Shown here: in pieces, positions 47,054-56,979 of the stretch | How positions within the stretch are numbered: the stretch's first letter is position 1 | Layout of the letters: every line of letters begins with the position of its first letter | Source: Klebsiella ornithinolytica NBRC 105727 = ATCC 31898 | Lineage (GTDB): Bacteria > Pseudomonadota > Gammaproteobacteria > Enterobacterales > Enterobacteriaceae | NCBI RefSeq assembly: GCF_001598295.1 | Contig: NZ_BCYR01000001.1 | Location: forward strand, 558,001 to 622,000 | Length of the DNA stretch: 64,000 nt | Direction of reading: 5' to 3' | Notes under the pieces: model-generated | Seen by the model: the letters and a program-made list of their open reading frames with translations, nothing else | Database searches by the model: none | What the model was told of the DNA's origin: nothing | Translations under genes and position numbers: made by a program

Positions 47054-47095
47054 TAAGGTGTTTCAAAATGCGCACAAGATGTTTCAAATTGTAAA
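47054..47095 (-). promoter_or_regulatory. OmpR boxes of ompC
   Basis: Two 20-bp sites on the minus strand at 47076-47095 and 47054-47073, each with TTTGAAAC(A) at its centre, in the same order and spacing as E. coli C1 and C2. They activate ompC at high osmolarity and probably also influence micF. Confidence 0.85.
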
Positions 47096-47201
47096 CACAG
47101 GGGAACTTTTCTTCATCGCTAAAAAGCACTAAAATAAGCACCAATAATCAAGAAAATAAATTTTTTCAATGAAGTTCATGCAGTTACACGTTGTTTCATG
47201 T

Positions 47202-47245
47202 ATAGCACTGAATGACAAAACAAAATCCACCCCGGCGACTAGAAT
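47202..47245 (+). promoter_or_regulatory. micF marbox and -10 element
   Basis: A marbox (47202-47220, ATAGCACTGAATGACAAAA, two mismatches to the MarA/SoxS/Rob consensus) is followed by TAGAAT (47240-47245), 8 bp before the RNA start. No good -35 is present, as expected for an activator-dependent promoter. Confidence 0.75.
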
Positions 47246-47252
47246 AACTCTC

Positions 47253-47345
47253 GCTATCATCATTAACTTTATTTATTACCGTCATTCAGTTCTGAATGTC
47301 TGTTTACCCCTATTTCAACCGGATGCCTCGCATTCGGTTTTTTTT
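47253..47345 (+). ncRNA. micF: MicF small regulatory RNA
   Basis: About 93 nt, beginning GCTATCATCATTAACTTT as in E. coli MicF, whose 5' end pairs with the ompF mRNA start region and blocks its translation with Hfq. It ends with a terminator hairpin formed around ACCGGATGCCTCGCATTCGGT and a T-run to 47346. Divergent from ompC, the conserved arrangement. An almost unchanged 5' seed supports function. Confidence 0.93.
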
Positions 47346-47538
47346 TACCCTTCTTTACATAACTTTAATTACCCGGCGATATCCACGGAAAAAAATAACG
47401 GTTATTAATCAATCACCTCGCAAGTGAGTAAAGTCTTATCCAGATAATTTCTTGTTATTTAGTGCTATTTATTGCCAGAAACGGGTAAATAATTGTACAA
47501 GGTTCGCCCTGGTGTACATCTTATTGCGCGCGATTTTT

Positions 47539-47552
47539 TAAGATAATTCTTA
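47539..47552. promoter_or_regulatory. RcsB/RcsAB-type box upstream of rcsD
   Basis: TAAGATAATTCTTA matches the RcsAB consensus TAAGAATATTCTTA at 12 of 14 positions. It lies 143 bp before the rcsD ATG, so the Rcs relay probably controls its own rcsDB operon. Confidence 0.65.
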
Positions 47553-47694
47553 CGATTAAAAAAAATTGCAGAACCGCAATCTGTAGTATGGATTTGATAA
47601 ATTAGCCTTTATACTGCTTAGCGTATTCACTCTGCTAGCAGCTACCTGGGGCGATGCCCTGCTTACAAACCTTGATGAGTCGCTCCGTCACACG

Positions 47695-50352
47695 ATGACC
47701 CAGAAAAAATTCTCCCTGATGCCAGGCAGCATCACCCGCTTCTTCATTTTAATGGTCATCGTCCTGCTGGCGACCATGGGTGTTATGATCCAAAGCGCGG
47801 TCAATACCTGGCTGAAAGATAAAAGTTATCAGGTCATTGATGTCAGCCACGCGCTGCATAAACGCATCGATACCTGGCGCTACGCAACCTGGCAGATTTA
47901 CGACAATATCGCCGCCACCCCTTCCAGCACCGTGAGCGATGGCCTGCAAGAAACGCGGTTGAAGCAGGATGTTTACTACCTGGAAAAACCGCGGCGGAAA
48001 ACCGAAGCGCTGATCTTTGGATCCCACGACAGCTCCACCCTGGAGATGACGCAGAAAATGTCCAGCTACCTCGACATCTTGTGGGGAGCGGAAACCATCC
48101 CCTGGTCGATGTACTATCTGAATGGTCTGGATAACAGTCTGATCCTTGTGTCGACGCTGCCGCTGAAAGATCTGTCATCCAGCTTTAAAGAGTCAACGAT
48201 TACCAGCGTGGTTGAATCCCGTCGCGCAGAAATGCTGCTGCAGGCAAACACCCTGGACGAGAGGGAAACCTTTTCCTCTCTGCGCCGCCTCTCCTGGCAG
48301 AATGGCCACTATTTTACCCTGCGCACCACCTTTAACCAGCCGGGCCACCTGGCAACCGTTGTCGCCTTTGACCTGCCGATTAACGACCTGATTCCGCCCG
48401 GCATGCCGCTGGATAATTTCCGTATTGAACCCGACCCGGCGCAAAGCGCGGTCAGCAACCCGGAAAAAGAGGCCACCGATAGCGTTAATATCGACTTTAA
48501 CGGGGCGCGAATTGAGATCATCACCAGCATTAGCACCACCGGTATGCGCCTGATCTGGGTGGTTCCCTTCGGGTCGCTGCTGCTGGAGTCACTGCAGAAC
48601 GTTCTCCTGCCGCTGCTGCTGATTATCGGCCTGCTGGCGTTAACGCTGTTCGGTTTTACGACGTTTCGCCATTACAACGGCCGCGGCCGTCAGACCGGTA
48701 CCGCCGTCTCTCCCGCCGCCAATAGCGAATTGCGCACCCTGCGCGCCATTAACGAAGAGATCGTCTCGCTGTTGCCGCTGGGGCTGCTGGTTCACGATCA
48801 GGAAGCCAACCGTACAATTATCAGTAACCCGATTGCCGATCATCTCCTGCCGCACCTCAATCTGCAAAACATCACCAACATGGCCGATCAGCATCAGGGG
48901 GTTATCCAGGCGACAATCAATAACGAGCTGTATGAAATACGTCAGTATCGCAGCCAGGTCGCGCCGCGGACGCAGATCTTCATTATTCGCGATCAGGACC
49001 GGGAGGTTCTGGTCAATAAAAAACTGAAACAGGCCCAGCGCCTGTACGAGAAAAACCAGCAGGGGCGCATTGCATTTATGCAGCATATCGGCAGCGCCTT
49101 AAAACAGCCGGCGCAGAGCCTGGCCGAAGAAGCGGCTGCCATTGGGATTGCCCAAAGCCTTCAGCTTGCGCAGCATGCTGACCAGTTGGTACAGCTGGTC
49201 GATGAAATTCAGCTGGCGAATCTTCTGGAGAGCGACAGCTGGAAAAGTAATCCTGGGCTGTTCTCCATTCAGGAGCTGATCGATGAAGTGGTGCCTGAGG
49301 TGCTGCCGATCATTAAACGCAAAGGTCTGCAGTTGCTGATCAACAATGCGCTGCCGGCCAATGAACAACGCTATGGCGATCGCGATGCGCTGCGCCGCAC
49401 GCTGCTGTTACTCATTCAATACTCGGTGACCACGACGCAAATTGGCAAAATCACGCTTGAAGTGAGTAAAGATGAGTCCGCTGACGACCGGCTGACCTTC
49501 CGTATTCTGGATACCGGCAACGGCGTTTCCGGCAATGAAATCGACAATATGCACTTCCCGTTCCTGAACGAGACCCAGTCCGACCTGTATGGTAAAGCCA
49601 ACGCCCTCACCTTCTGGCTCTGCGATCGCCTGACGCGCAGGCTTGGCGGTCAGATGAACATCAAGGCGCGCGAGTCGCTGGGAACCCGCTATTCTCTCCA
49701 TCTCAAAATGCCGGCCAGCGAAGAAGAGAGCGATTCCGGCGAACATCTGCTGGATGATGTCGTGGTGATGCTCGATATTACCGCCAATGAGGTCCGCCGG
49801 ATTGTGGTGCGCCAGCTCGAAAGCTGGGGAGCAACCTGCATCACGCCGGATGAAAGGCTGGCAAGTCAAGAATACGATCTCTTTTTAACGGATAATCCGT
49901 CTAATCTTACTGCTTCGGGCTTGCTTTTAAGCGATGATGAGGTCGGGATACGCAAAATTGGCCCAGGCCAGCTGCGTGTCAATTTTAATATCAGCACGGC
50001 TATGCAGGAAGCGATTCTGCAACTGATTGAACAGCAGCTGGCGCAGGAAGAGGGGCAATCTCCCTCTGCGGGAAGCGAAAGTAACGCCGAACTCCATGCC
50101 AGCGGCTATTACGCACTGTTTGCCGACACAGTTCCGGATGATGTTAAGAGGCTGTATACTGAACTGGCAACGAGCGATTTAGCTGCGCTGGCGCAGACAG
50201 CGCACCGCCTCAAAGGGGCGTTTGCTATGCTTAATCTGATACCCGGCAAACAGTTATGTGAAACGCTTGAGCATCTGATTCGCGAGAAAGATGCGCAAGG
50301 CATAGAAAAATATATCAGCGACATTGACGTTTACGTCAAGAGCTTGCTGTAG
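47695..50352 (+). CDS. rcsD: Phosphotransfer protein RcsD
   Basis: 885-residue inner-membrane protein that relays phosphate from RcsC to RcsB. Membrane span about 14-34, periplasmic sensor-like region to about 300, second span about 301-325, a kinase-like region without a functional H-box, the RcsD-ABL domain, and a C-terminal HPt domain whose phospho-acceptor is His837 (TAHRLKG). The ATG at 47695 corresponds closely to the E. coli start. It lies 16 bp before rcsB and is cotranscribed with it. Confidence 0.95.
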   Translation: MTQKKFSLMPGSITRFFILMVIVLLATMGVMIQSAVNTWLKDKSYQVIDVSHALHKRIDTWRYATWQIYDNIAATPSSTVSDGLQETRLKQDVYYLEKPRRKTEALIFGSHDSSTLEMTQKMSSYLDILWGAETIPWSMYYLNGLDNSLILVSTLPLKDLSSSFKESTITSVVESRRAEMLLQANTLDERETFSSLRRLSWQNGHYFTLRTTFNQPGHLATVVAFDLPINDLIPPGMPLDNFRIEPDPAQSAVSNPEKEATDSVNIDFNGARIEIITSISTTGMRLIWVVPFGSLLLESLQNVLLPLLLIIGLLALTLFGFTTFRHYNGRGRQTGTAVSPAANSELRTLRAINEEIVSLLPLGLLVHDQEANRTIISNPIADHLLPHLNLQNITNMADQHQGVIQATINNELYEIRQYRSQVAPRTQIFIIRDQDREVLVNKKLKQAQRLYEKNQQGRIAFMQHIGSALKQPAQSLAEEAAAIGIAQSLQLAQHADQLVQLVDEIQLANLLESDSWKSNPGLFSIQELIDEVVPEVLPIIKRKGLQLLINNALPANEQRYGDRDALRRTLLLLIQYSVTTTQIGKITLEVSKDESADDRLTFRILDTGNGVSGNEIDNMHFPFLNETQSDLYGKANALTFWLCDRLTRRLGGQMNIKARESLGTRYSLHLKMPASEEESDSGEHLLDDVVVMLDITANEVRRIVVRQLESWGATCITPDERLASQEYDLFLTDNPSNLTASGLLLSDDEVGIRKIGPGQLRVNFNISTAMQEAILQLIEQQLAQEEGQSPSAGSESNAELHASGYYALFADTVPDDVKRLYTELATSDLAALAQTAHRLKGAFAMLNLIPGKQLCETLEHLIREKDAQGIEKYISDIDVYVKSLL

Positions 50353-50368
50353 CAAGGTAGCCTAATAC

Positions 50369-51019
50369 ATGAACACTATGAACGTAATTATTGCCGATGA
50401 CCACCCGATCGTACTGTTCGGTATTCGTAAATCCCTTGAGCAAATCGAATGGGTCAACGTAGTCGGCGAATTTGAAGATTCAACGGCACTTATCAATAAT
50501 CTTCCTAAATTAGACGCACACGTTTTGATTACCGACCTGTCGATGCCTGGCGATAAATACGGCGACGGGATCACGTTGATCAAATACATCAAACGCCATT
50601 TTCCGGATCTGTCTATCATCGTTCTGACGATGAACAACAACCCGGCGATCCTTAGCGCAGTGCTGGATCTGGATATCGAAGGGATCGTGCTGAAACAAGG
50701 CGCCCCGACCGATCTGCCTAAAGCGCTGGCGGCGCTGCAGAAAGGCAAAAAATTCACCCCGGAAAGCGTTTCGCGCCTGCTGGAAAAAATCAGCGCCAGC
50801 GGTTACGGCGACAAGCGCCTGTCGCCGAAAGAGAGCGAAGTGCTACGCCTGTTCGCCGAAGGGTTTCTCGTGACCGAGATTGCCAAAAAGCTGAACCGCA
50901 GCATTAAAACCATCAGTAGCCAGAAGAAATCGGCGATGATGAAGCTGGGCGTGGAAAACGATATCGCGCTGCTGAACTACCTGTCTTCCGTTTCTCTGAG
51001 CGCCACCGACAAAGAGTAA
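50369..51019 (+). CDS. rcsB: Response regulator RcsB
   Basis: 216 residues. The receiver domain has Asp10/Asp11 and phospho-acceptor Asp56 (LITDLSMPG); the LuxR/NarL-type HTH is at about 150-205 (LSPKESEVLRLFAEGFLVTEIAKKL). It activates capsule (with RcsA), osmB, rprA and other envelope-stress genes and represses flagellar genes. Nearly identical to E. coli RcsB in length and sequence. Convergent with rcsC across an REP-like hairpin. Confidence 0.97.
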   Translation: MNTMNVIIADDHPIVLFGIRKSLEQIEWVNVVGEFEDSTALINNLPKLDAHVLITDLSMPGDKYGDGITLIKYIKRHFPDLSIIVLTMNNNPAILSAVLDLDIEGIVLKQGAPTDLPKALAALQKGKKFTPESVSRLLEKISASGYGDKRLSPKESEVLRLFAEGFLVTEIAKKLNRSIKTISSQKKSAMMKLGVENDIALLNYLSSVSLSATDKE

Positions 51020-51026
51020 CGCTGCC

Positions 51027-51060
51027 TGCCCGGATAACGGCTCTGCGCCTTATCCGGGCA
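51027..51060. terminator. REP-like hairpin between rcsB and rcsC
   Basis: TGCCCGGATAA (51027-51037) and TTATCCGGGCA (51050-51060), perfect 11-bp arms around 12 nt. It is typical of a palindromic unit (REP) between convergent genes and may stop or stabilise both transcripts. Confidence 0.7.
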
Positions 51061-51082
51061 AGTCCACCACCGCTTCCCTGCC

Positions 51083-53938
51083 CTACTCCCTTTCCTGACG
51101 TTCTTTGCGCACCCGCGCGGCGTAGATCGCCAGCGTCTGCTTGATAATATCGAGCGTCACCGGTTTCGACAGACAGTTATCCATACCCGACTCCAGGCAG
51201 CGCTGTTTCTCCTCAGCCAGCGCGTTGGCGGTCACTCCGATGACCGGCAGGGTCATTCCCAGCTCGCGGATACGCTGCGTCAGGCGATAGCCATCCATAT
51301 TCGGCATGTTGACATCGCTCAGCACGATATCGATATGCTGTTTGCTCAGCACGCCCAGCGCATCGACCCCATCGTTTGCCGTCACGCACTGATAGCCCAG
51401 CGAGCCAAGCTGGTCGGCCAGCAGCCGGCGGTTAATCGGATGATCGTCCACCACCAGGATCATCATATCGTCATTGCTGGCGACCTGCGTTTCCGGAGCG
51501 GCGAGCGCCGGGCCGTGTTCGGTGGTCGTCACCGCAATCCGCAAGATACGTCCCAGCAGCGGCAGCAGTTCGTGCGGTGTCGTCACGCTGTGTATCCACT
51601 CGCCAGGCGTGCGTTCCAGGGGAATACCGATATGACGACGACAGAAAATCACCGCCGCACTCCCCTGCCAGCGCGCGTCCGGCTCATCATCAGTCAGCAA
51701 AATATCATCTGCGCCGGGCCGTTGGCCGTCATAGATTTGGCAGTGAAGACCGTGACAGGTGAGCAGCGACTCGACAAACAGCGCCAGGGAGGCGTTGCGG
51801 ATCGCCAGCCAGCAACACGTACCCGCCAGGCCATCAATCACCAGCGGCGAGCGGTTTTGCACGCCGTACAGCGGAATACGAATGGTAAAGCGACTGCCCA
51901 TTCCCGGTTCGGTTTCGACGGCAATATCACCGTCCATCATGCTGATGAGCTTTTCACATATCGCCAGCCCCAGACCGGTCCCCTGGAAGTTGCGCTGCAC
52001 GCCGGTCCCCACCTGGAAGAACGGGTCAAACAGGCGCACCACCTCTTTTGCCGGGATCCCTTCGCCAGTATCGCGCACACTAATTTGCAGGTAATCCCCG
52101 GCGCACTGCACGTGCAGGACGATGCAGCCGGTGTCGGTAAACTTAATGGCGTTGCTCAACAGGTTAGAAATGACCTGCTGCAAGCGCATCGGGTCGCCGG
52201 ACATCAGCTGCGGAACGTCAGGCTCGATAAAGCAGTAGAGCCCCAGCTGTTTACGCACCACCAGCGGTAAATAGTTGGCCGAGATATGGTTCATCACCTC
52301 ACGCGGCGAAAACTCACCGGGTTCGATTTTCAGCTGCTCGGATTCGATTTTCGAGAAATCGAGGATATCGCTGATGATTTTCAGCAGCAGGCTCGAGGAG
52401 TTATTCATCGCCGTGACCAGCCTGTCGACGCCCTTCGGCAGCTCTTTGGTTTGCAACAGGTCAAGGTTACCGATTATTCCGTACAGCGGCGTTCGCAGCT
52501 CGTGGCTGACGGTGGCGAGGAACATCGATTTCGACTGGCTGGCCTGCTCCGCAGCCTGCGCCATCTCCTGCAACGACTCTTCCATCTTGACGCGGGCGCT
52601 GACGTCCACCAGCACGCAAATCGCGACGTTTTCATTGCGATAGCGCGAATGGACGAAGCTAATCTGCAGGTTGGTGTTGTTGCTGGTCAACACATCCACA
52701 AAGTTGACCTGCTGGCCGCAAATAATCTGCGTTAACCGCTGCCGATCCTCATGGGTCAGCATATTGAGGTAGTTGTGCGCCAGTTCGTTGCTCAGAATAT
52801 TGGTGCCATCGAGGGTGCGCAGAATACAAATCCCCACCGGCGCCGATGCGACGATTTTACGGTTGAACTGCTCATGCTCTTCCAGCCGCTGGGCATCATT
52901 CTCCGCCGGGATAAAGATCCGCCGCTCATACATCCGCGCCAGGGCAAACAGAATCACCCCGGTGAGGATATTCAGGACAATCGCGTTGATAATCAGCATC
53001 CGGATACGTTCGAGCACCTGATCGACCGACACGGAATAAACGATGCTTAACGACGACGGCGGCAGACTCTTCTTCAGCGCCAGCTCGCGGAAACCCGCGG
53101 TGTAGCCAAACCAGATCCGCTCCTGCATCCAGCGGGCTTCGCTCTTGATTTTGTTATCCTGCCCGGCAAGAGAAATAAGCGGCTGTCCGTTGTCGTCGAG
53201 AATCGTGACGCTCATTGGCAGACTGCCCGGCGTAAAGAAGCTCTCCATACGAATGGTCTGCTCAATACCCAGCAACGCCTGCAGGCGGTTTGCCATATAA
53301 ACCGGCGTCAGGGCGTAAAAGTAGCCCACGCCCGGACGCACGCCCTGGCTTATCCAGAACAGGTTGTTGCCGCGCTCGTTTTGCGGCGCATCGCGGTACT
53401 GCTCAATACGCTGGTGCAGCACTTTCAGCGCCTGATCGCGCTCCAGCGGCATCTCCCGCAGGCCAAAGTTGGCCATACACAAATTATCGCTGCCAATGAG
53501 AAAGATGCGGTTGAGGTCATAGGCCGCGGAAAAGTTATCGCGCCAGTAGCGCATAAACCACGCCAGCGACTGCAGGGAGTTGCGCCAGGTCGCGCCCATT
53601 GTCCCGCAATCAGAATCAGGGTACAGCGGTTCAAAATCAGGAACGGCGATATTGCCGCCCGGAGCGGGAGTCGCCCCGCCCTCGTCGCCGCTGGTCGGAC
53701 GGTTGCCGGCCACGTATTTCAGCTCTTTAATCACATCCGCGGTTCGCTGAATATAGCGCTGCGCCTGATCGGCATTGAGGTTAAATTCCTGGCGGATCTC
53801 CGACTCTCTGTCATGCAGGGCGTTGACGATATAGAACACGGAAACGAAAGCGATCAGCATCCAGAGCAGTACCGCCAGCGCTCTGAACAGGTAGCGTGAA
53901 ACCTTTAGCGTGGTATGAAAAGAGGCAAGATATTTCAA
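51083..53938 (-). CDS. rcsC: Hybrid sensor kinase RcsC
   Basis: 951 residues. Two membrane spans (about 19-40 and 312-335) flank a periplasmic domain; then come a PAS-like linker, the kinase with phospho-His479 (ATVSHELRTP), ATPase motifs (NLLSNAIKF, DTGEGIP, GTGLGLAI), the ABL domain and a C-terminal receiver with Asp875 (VLSDVNMPN). It phosphorylates RcsD, which feeds RcsB; outer-membrane and peptidoglycan stress act through RcsF and IgaA. The periplasmic domain contains a Gly/Pro/Ala-rich stretch (about 83-97) that is probably flexible. Confidence 0.96.
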   Translation of the reverse strand: MKYLASFHTTLKVSRYLFRALAVLLWMLIAFVSVFYIVNALHDRESEIRQEFNLNADQAQRYIQRTADVIKELKYVAGNRPTSGDEGGATPAPGGNIAVPDFEPLYPDSDCGTMGATWRNSLQSLAWFMRYWRDNFSAAYDLNRIFLIGSDNLCMANFGLREMPLERDQALKVLHQRIEQYRDAPQNERGNNLFWISQGVRPGVGYFYALTPVYMANRLQALLGIEQTIRMESFFTPGSLPMSVTILDDNGQPLISLAGQDNKIKSEARWMQERIWFGYTAGFRELALKKSLPPSSLSIVYSVSVDQVLERIRMLIINAIVLNILTGVILFALARMYERRIFIPAENDAQRLEEHEQFNRKIVASAPVGICILRTLDGTNILSNELAHNYLNMLTHEDRQRLTQIICGQQVNFVDVLTSNNTNLQISFVHSRYRNENVAICVLVDVSARVKMEESLQEMAQAAEQASQSKSMFLATVSHELRTPLYGIIGNLDLLQTKELPKGVDRLVTAMNNSSSLLLKIISDILDFSKIESEQLKIEPGEFSPREVMNHISANYLPLVVRKQLGLYCFIEPDVPQLMSGDPMRLQQVISNLLSNAIKFTDTGCIVLHVQCAGDYLQISVRDTGEGIPAKEVVRLFDPFFQVGTGVQRNFQGTGLGLAICEKLISMMDGDIAVETEPGMGSRFTIRIPLYGVQNRSPLVIDGLAGTCCWLAIRNASLALFVESLLTCHGLHCQIYDGQRPGADDILLTDDEPDARWQGSAAVIFCRRHIGIPLERTPGEWIHSVTTPHELLPLLGRILRIAVTTTEHGPALAAPETQVASNDDMMILVVDDHPINRRLLADQLGSLGYQCVTANDGVDALGVLSKQHIDIVLSDVNMPNMDGYRLTQRIRELGMTLPVIGVTANALAEEKQRCLESGMDNCLSKPVTLDIIKQTLAIYAARVRKERQERE

Positions 53939-54057
53939 TGGGGCGATACTCGGCCGTCAGGGACTCAACAGAATGGGGTTAAGGTAGCGGTAAACACGTT
54001 TCGTCGCAACGTTATACTCTCTGGATTTCGCCTCGGATAAAGGCGCAGCGTACAAAT

Positions 54058-54088
54058 AAAAAGGGCCGGAGTCTCTCCCGGCCCTTTT
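54058..54088 (-). terminator. gyrA terminator
   Basis: AAAAGGGCCGG (54059-54069) pairs with CCGGCCCTTTT (54078-54088); on the minus strand the stem runs into a U-rich tail. It starts 18 bp after the gyrA stop. Confidence 0.88.
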
Positions 54089-54105
54089 CGCATCACTAGC
54101 GCAGA

Positions 54106-56745
54106 TTATTCTTCATCTTCGACAGCGTCATCATCGGCGTCAGCGTCAGTTTCCGGCGCGATCTCGTCGTCGCCTTCCGCTACGCTGCCGTCGATGGCAT
54201 CCAGCTCTTCGTCATCAACCGGCTCGGCTACGCGCTGCAGGCCTACGACGTTTTCATCTTCCGCGGTACGGATCAGAATAACGCCCTGCGTGTTACGACC
54301 GACGATGCTGACTTCCGACACGCGCGTACGCACCAGGGTGCCGGCATCGGTGATCATCATGATCTGATCGCAATCATCGACCTGCACAGCGCCGACCACG
54401 GAACCGTTACGCTCGGTGACCTTAATGGAGATCACGCCCTGCGTTGCACGGGACTTAGTCGGATACTCTGCCGCCGCCGTACGTTTACCGTAACCATTCT
54501 GCGTGACGGTCAGGATAGCGCCTTCGCCGCGTGGAATGATCAGCGAAACCACTTTATCGTCACCCGCCAGCTTGATGCCGCGAACGCCGGTAGCGGTACG
54601 GCCCATGGCACGGACCGCGCTCTCTTTAAAGCGCACCACTTTACCGGCGGCTGAGAACAGCATCGCTTCATCATTACCGTTGGTCAGGTCAACGCCAATC
54701 AGCTCGTCGCCTTCGTTCAGGTTCACCGCGATGATCCCGGCAGAACGTGGACGGCTGAACTCGGTCAGCGCGGTTTTCTTCACGGTACCGCTGGCGGTCG
54801 CCATAAAGACGTTCACGCCTTCTTCGTATTCGCGTACCGGCAGAATAGCGGTAATGCGTTCGTTAGCTTCCAGCGGCAACAGGTTGACGATTGGACGCCC
54901 GCGCGCACCACGGCTGGCTTCCGGCAGCTGATAGACCTTCATCCAGTACAGGCGGCCACGGCTGGAGAAGCAGAGGATCGTGTCATGGGTATTGGCCACC
55001 AGCAGGCGGTCGATAAAGTCTTCTTCTTTAATACGTGCGGCCGATTTACCTTTGCCACCGCGACGCTGCGCCTCATAGTCGGTCAGCGGCTGATACTTCA
55101 CATAGCCCTGGTGAGACAGGGTGACCACCACATCTTCCTGGTTGATCAGATCTTCGATGTTGATATCCGCGGTGTTGGCGGTGATTTCGGTACGACGCGC
55201 GTCGCCGAACTGTTCGCGCATGGCTTCCAGCTCTTCACGAATCACTTCCATCAGACGGTCGGCGCTGCCGAGGATATGCAGCAGTTCAGCGATCTGTTCC
55301 AGCAGCTCTTTGTATTCATCGAGCAGTTTTTCATGCTCAAGGCCGGTCAGTTTCTGCAGACGCAGATCCAGGATCGCCTGGGCCTGCTGTTCGGTCAGAT
55401 AATATTGACCGTCGCGCACGCCGAATTCTGGCTCCAGCCACTCCGGACGCGCGGCATCATCACCGGCACGTTCCAGCATCGCCGCCACGTTGCCCAGATC
55501 CCATGGACGCGCGATCAGGCCAGCTTTCGCTTCCGCAGGCGTTGGCGCACGGCGGATAAGCTCGATGATCGGGTCGATGTTGGCCAGCGCAATCGCCAGC
55601 GCTTCAAGGATATGCGCGCGATCGCGGGCTTTACGCAGTTCGAAAATGGTACGACGCGTCACCACTTCGCGGCGGTGGCGCACGAACGCTGAAAGAATAT
55701 CTTTCAGGTTCATGATCTTCGGCTGACCATGGTGCAGCGCAACCATGTTAATACCGAAGGAGACCTGCAGCTGCGTCTGGGAGTAGAGGTTGTTAAGCAC
55801 CACTTCGCCCACCGCATCGCGTTTCACTTCAATCACGATGCGCATCCCGTCTTTATCAGACTCGTCACGCAGCGCGCTGATGCCTTCAACGCGTTTGTCT
55901 TTCACCAGCTCGGCAATTTTCTCGATCAGGCGCGCTTTGTTCACCTGATACGGAATTTCGTGCACGATGATGGTTTCACGACCGGTCTTCGCATCGGTTT
56001 CCACCTCAGCGCGGGCGCGAATATAAATTTTGCCACGACCGGTGCGGTAAGCTTCCTCAATCCCACGACGACCATTAATAATGGCGGCGGTCGGGAAGTC
56101 CGGACCCGGGATGTGCTCCATCAGCCCTTCGACGGAGATATTTTCATCGTCGATATAGGCCAGGCAGCCGTTGATCACTTCCGTCAGGTTGTGCGGCGGA
56201 ATGTTGGTTGCCATCCCGACGGCGATACCGGACGAACCGTTCACCAGCAGGTTAGGGATTTTCGTCGGCATGACGTCGGGAATACGTTCCGTACCGTCAT
56301 AGTTATCAACGAAATCAACCGTCTCTTTTTCCAGGTCGGCCATCAGCTCGTGGGCGATTTTCGACATACGGATTTCCGTATAACGCATCGCTGCGGCGGA
56401 GTCGCCATCGACAGAACCGAAGTTACCCTGGCCATCGACCAGCATATAACGTAAGGAGAATGGCTGTGCCATACGTACAATGGTGTCATAAACGGCGGTA
56501 TCACCATGAGGGTGGTATTTACCGATTACGTCACCAACGACACGGGCGGATTTTTTATAGGCTTTGTTCCAGTCATTGCCCAATACGTTCATGGCGTAAA
56601 GTACGCGACGGTGTACCGGTTTCAGGCCATCTCGGACATCCGGCAGCGCACGGCCAACAATGACCGACATCGCATAATCCAGATACGAGCTCTTAAGCTC
56701 TTCCTCAATGTTGACCGGTGTAATTTCTCTCGCAAGGTCGCTCAT
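54106..56745 (-). CDS. gyrA: DNA gyrase subunit A
   Basis: 879 residues; forms the A2B2 gyrase that introduces negative supercoils. Catalytic Tyr122 (MRYTEI) is present, with the GyrA-box region QRRGGKGKS and an acidic C-terminal tail. The quinolone-resistance region reads [10 protein letters not shown]: Thr83 and Asp87. Ser83 is usual in E. coli and K. pneumoniae, whereas Thr83 is wild type in K. oxytoca-group species and K. aerogenes, so resistance should not be inferred from Thr83 alone. Divergent from ubiG. Confidence 0.98.
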   Translation of the reverse strand: MSDLAREITPVNIEEELKSSYLDYAMSVIVGRALPDVRDGLKPVHRRVLYAMNVLGNDWNKAYKKSARVVGDVIGKYHPHGDTAVYDTIVRMAQPFSLRYMLVDGQGNFGSVDGDSAAAMRYTEIRMSKIAHELMADLEKETVDFVDNYDGTERIPDVMPTKIPNLLVNGSSGIAVGMATNIPPHNLTEVINGCLAYIDDENISVEGLMEHIPGPDFPTAAIINGRRGIEEAYRTGRGKIYIRARAEVETDAKTGRETIIVHEIPYQVNKARLIEKIAELVKDKRVEGISALRDESDKDGMRIVIEVKRDAVGEVVLNNLYSQTQLQVSFGINMVALHHGQPKIMNLKDILSAFVRHRREVVTRRTIFELRKARDRAHILEALAIALANIDPIIELIRRAPTPAEAKAGLIARPWDLGNVAAMLERAGDDAARPEWLEPEFGVRDGQYYLTEQQAQAILDLRLQKLTGLEHEKLLDEYKELLEQIAELLHILGSADRLMEVIREELEAMREQFGDARRTEITANTADINIEDLINQEDVVVTLSHQGYVKYQPLTDYEAQRRGGKGKSAARIKEEDFIDRLLVANTHDTILCFSSRGRLYWMKVYQLPEASRGARGRPIVNLLPLEANERITAILPVREYEEGVNVFMATASGTVKKTALTEFSRPRSAGIIAVNLNEGDELIGVDLTNGNDEAMLFSAAGKVVRFKESAVRAMGRTATGVRGIKLAGDDKVVSLIIPRGEGAILTVTQNGYGKRTAAAEYPTKSRATQGVISIKVTERNGSVVGAVQVDDCDQIMMITDAGTLVRTRVSEVSIVGRNTQGVILIRTAEDENVVGLQRVAEPVDDEELDAIDGSVAEGDDEIAPETDADADDDAVEDEE

Positions 56746-56979
56746 CTAACCGCTATCCCTCTACTGTATCCCGGATTCAAAGGTCGCAAATTATAACACA
56801 GCCACGGTGATACGGGTAAACCTATACCCAATGAATTTCGCGCCGCATCGTGGCGGTAAACGCAGGCGCTCCGATTCGCGTCATCGGGTCGCGGCAAAAG
56901 GCGATGGGGATAGACGGTTTATTCATGTCGGTCACCTGATATACTCGCCGGTCTGAACAGAAAAGGAGTCGAAGCGCCC

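Larger units (their letters stand above)
46921..47694. other. Regulatory region between ompC and rcsD, containing micF
   Basis: 774 bp, AT-rich. From the left: ompC leader and promoter, OmpR boxes, AT-rich tract (47100-47200, a likely H-NS/IHF target), marbox, micF with its terminator, then about 350 bp to rcsD holding an RcsB-type box. No protein gene was seen. Confidence 0.8.

Noticed and set aside
54000..54105. Remnants of the ato cluster between rcsC and gyrA
   Set aside because: The gap contains only promoter-like sequence and the gyrA terminator; no coding remnant.
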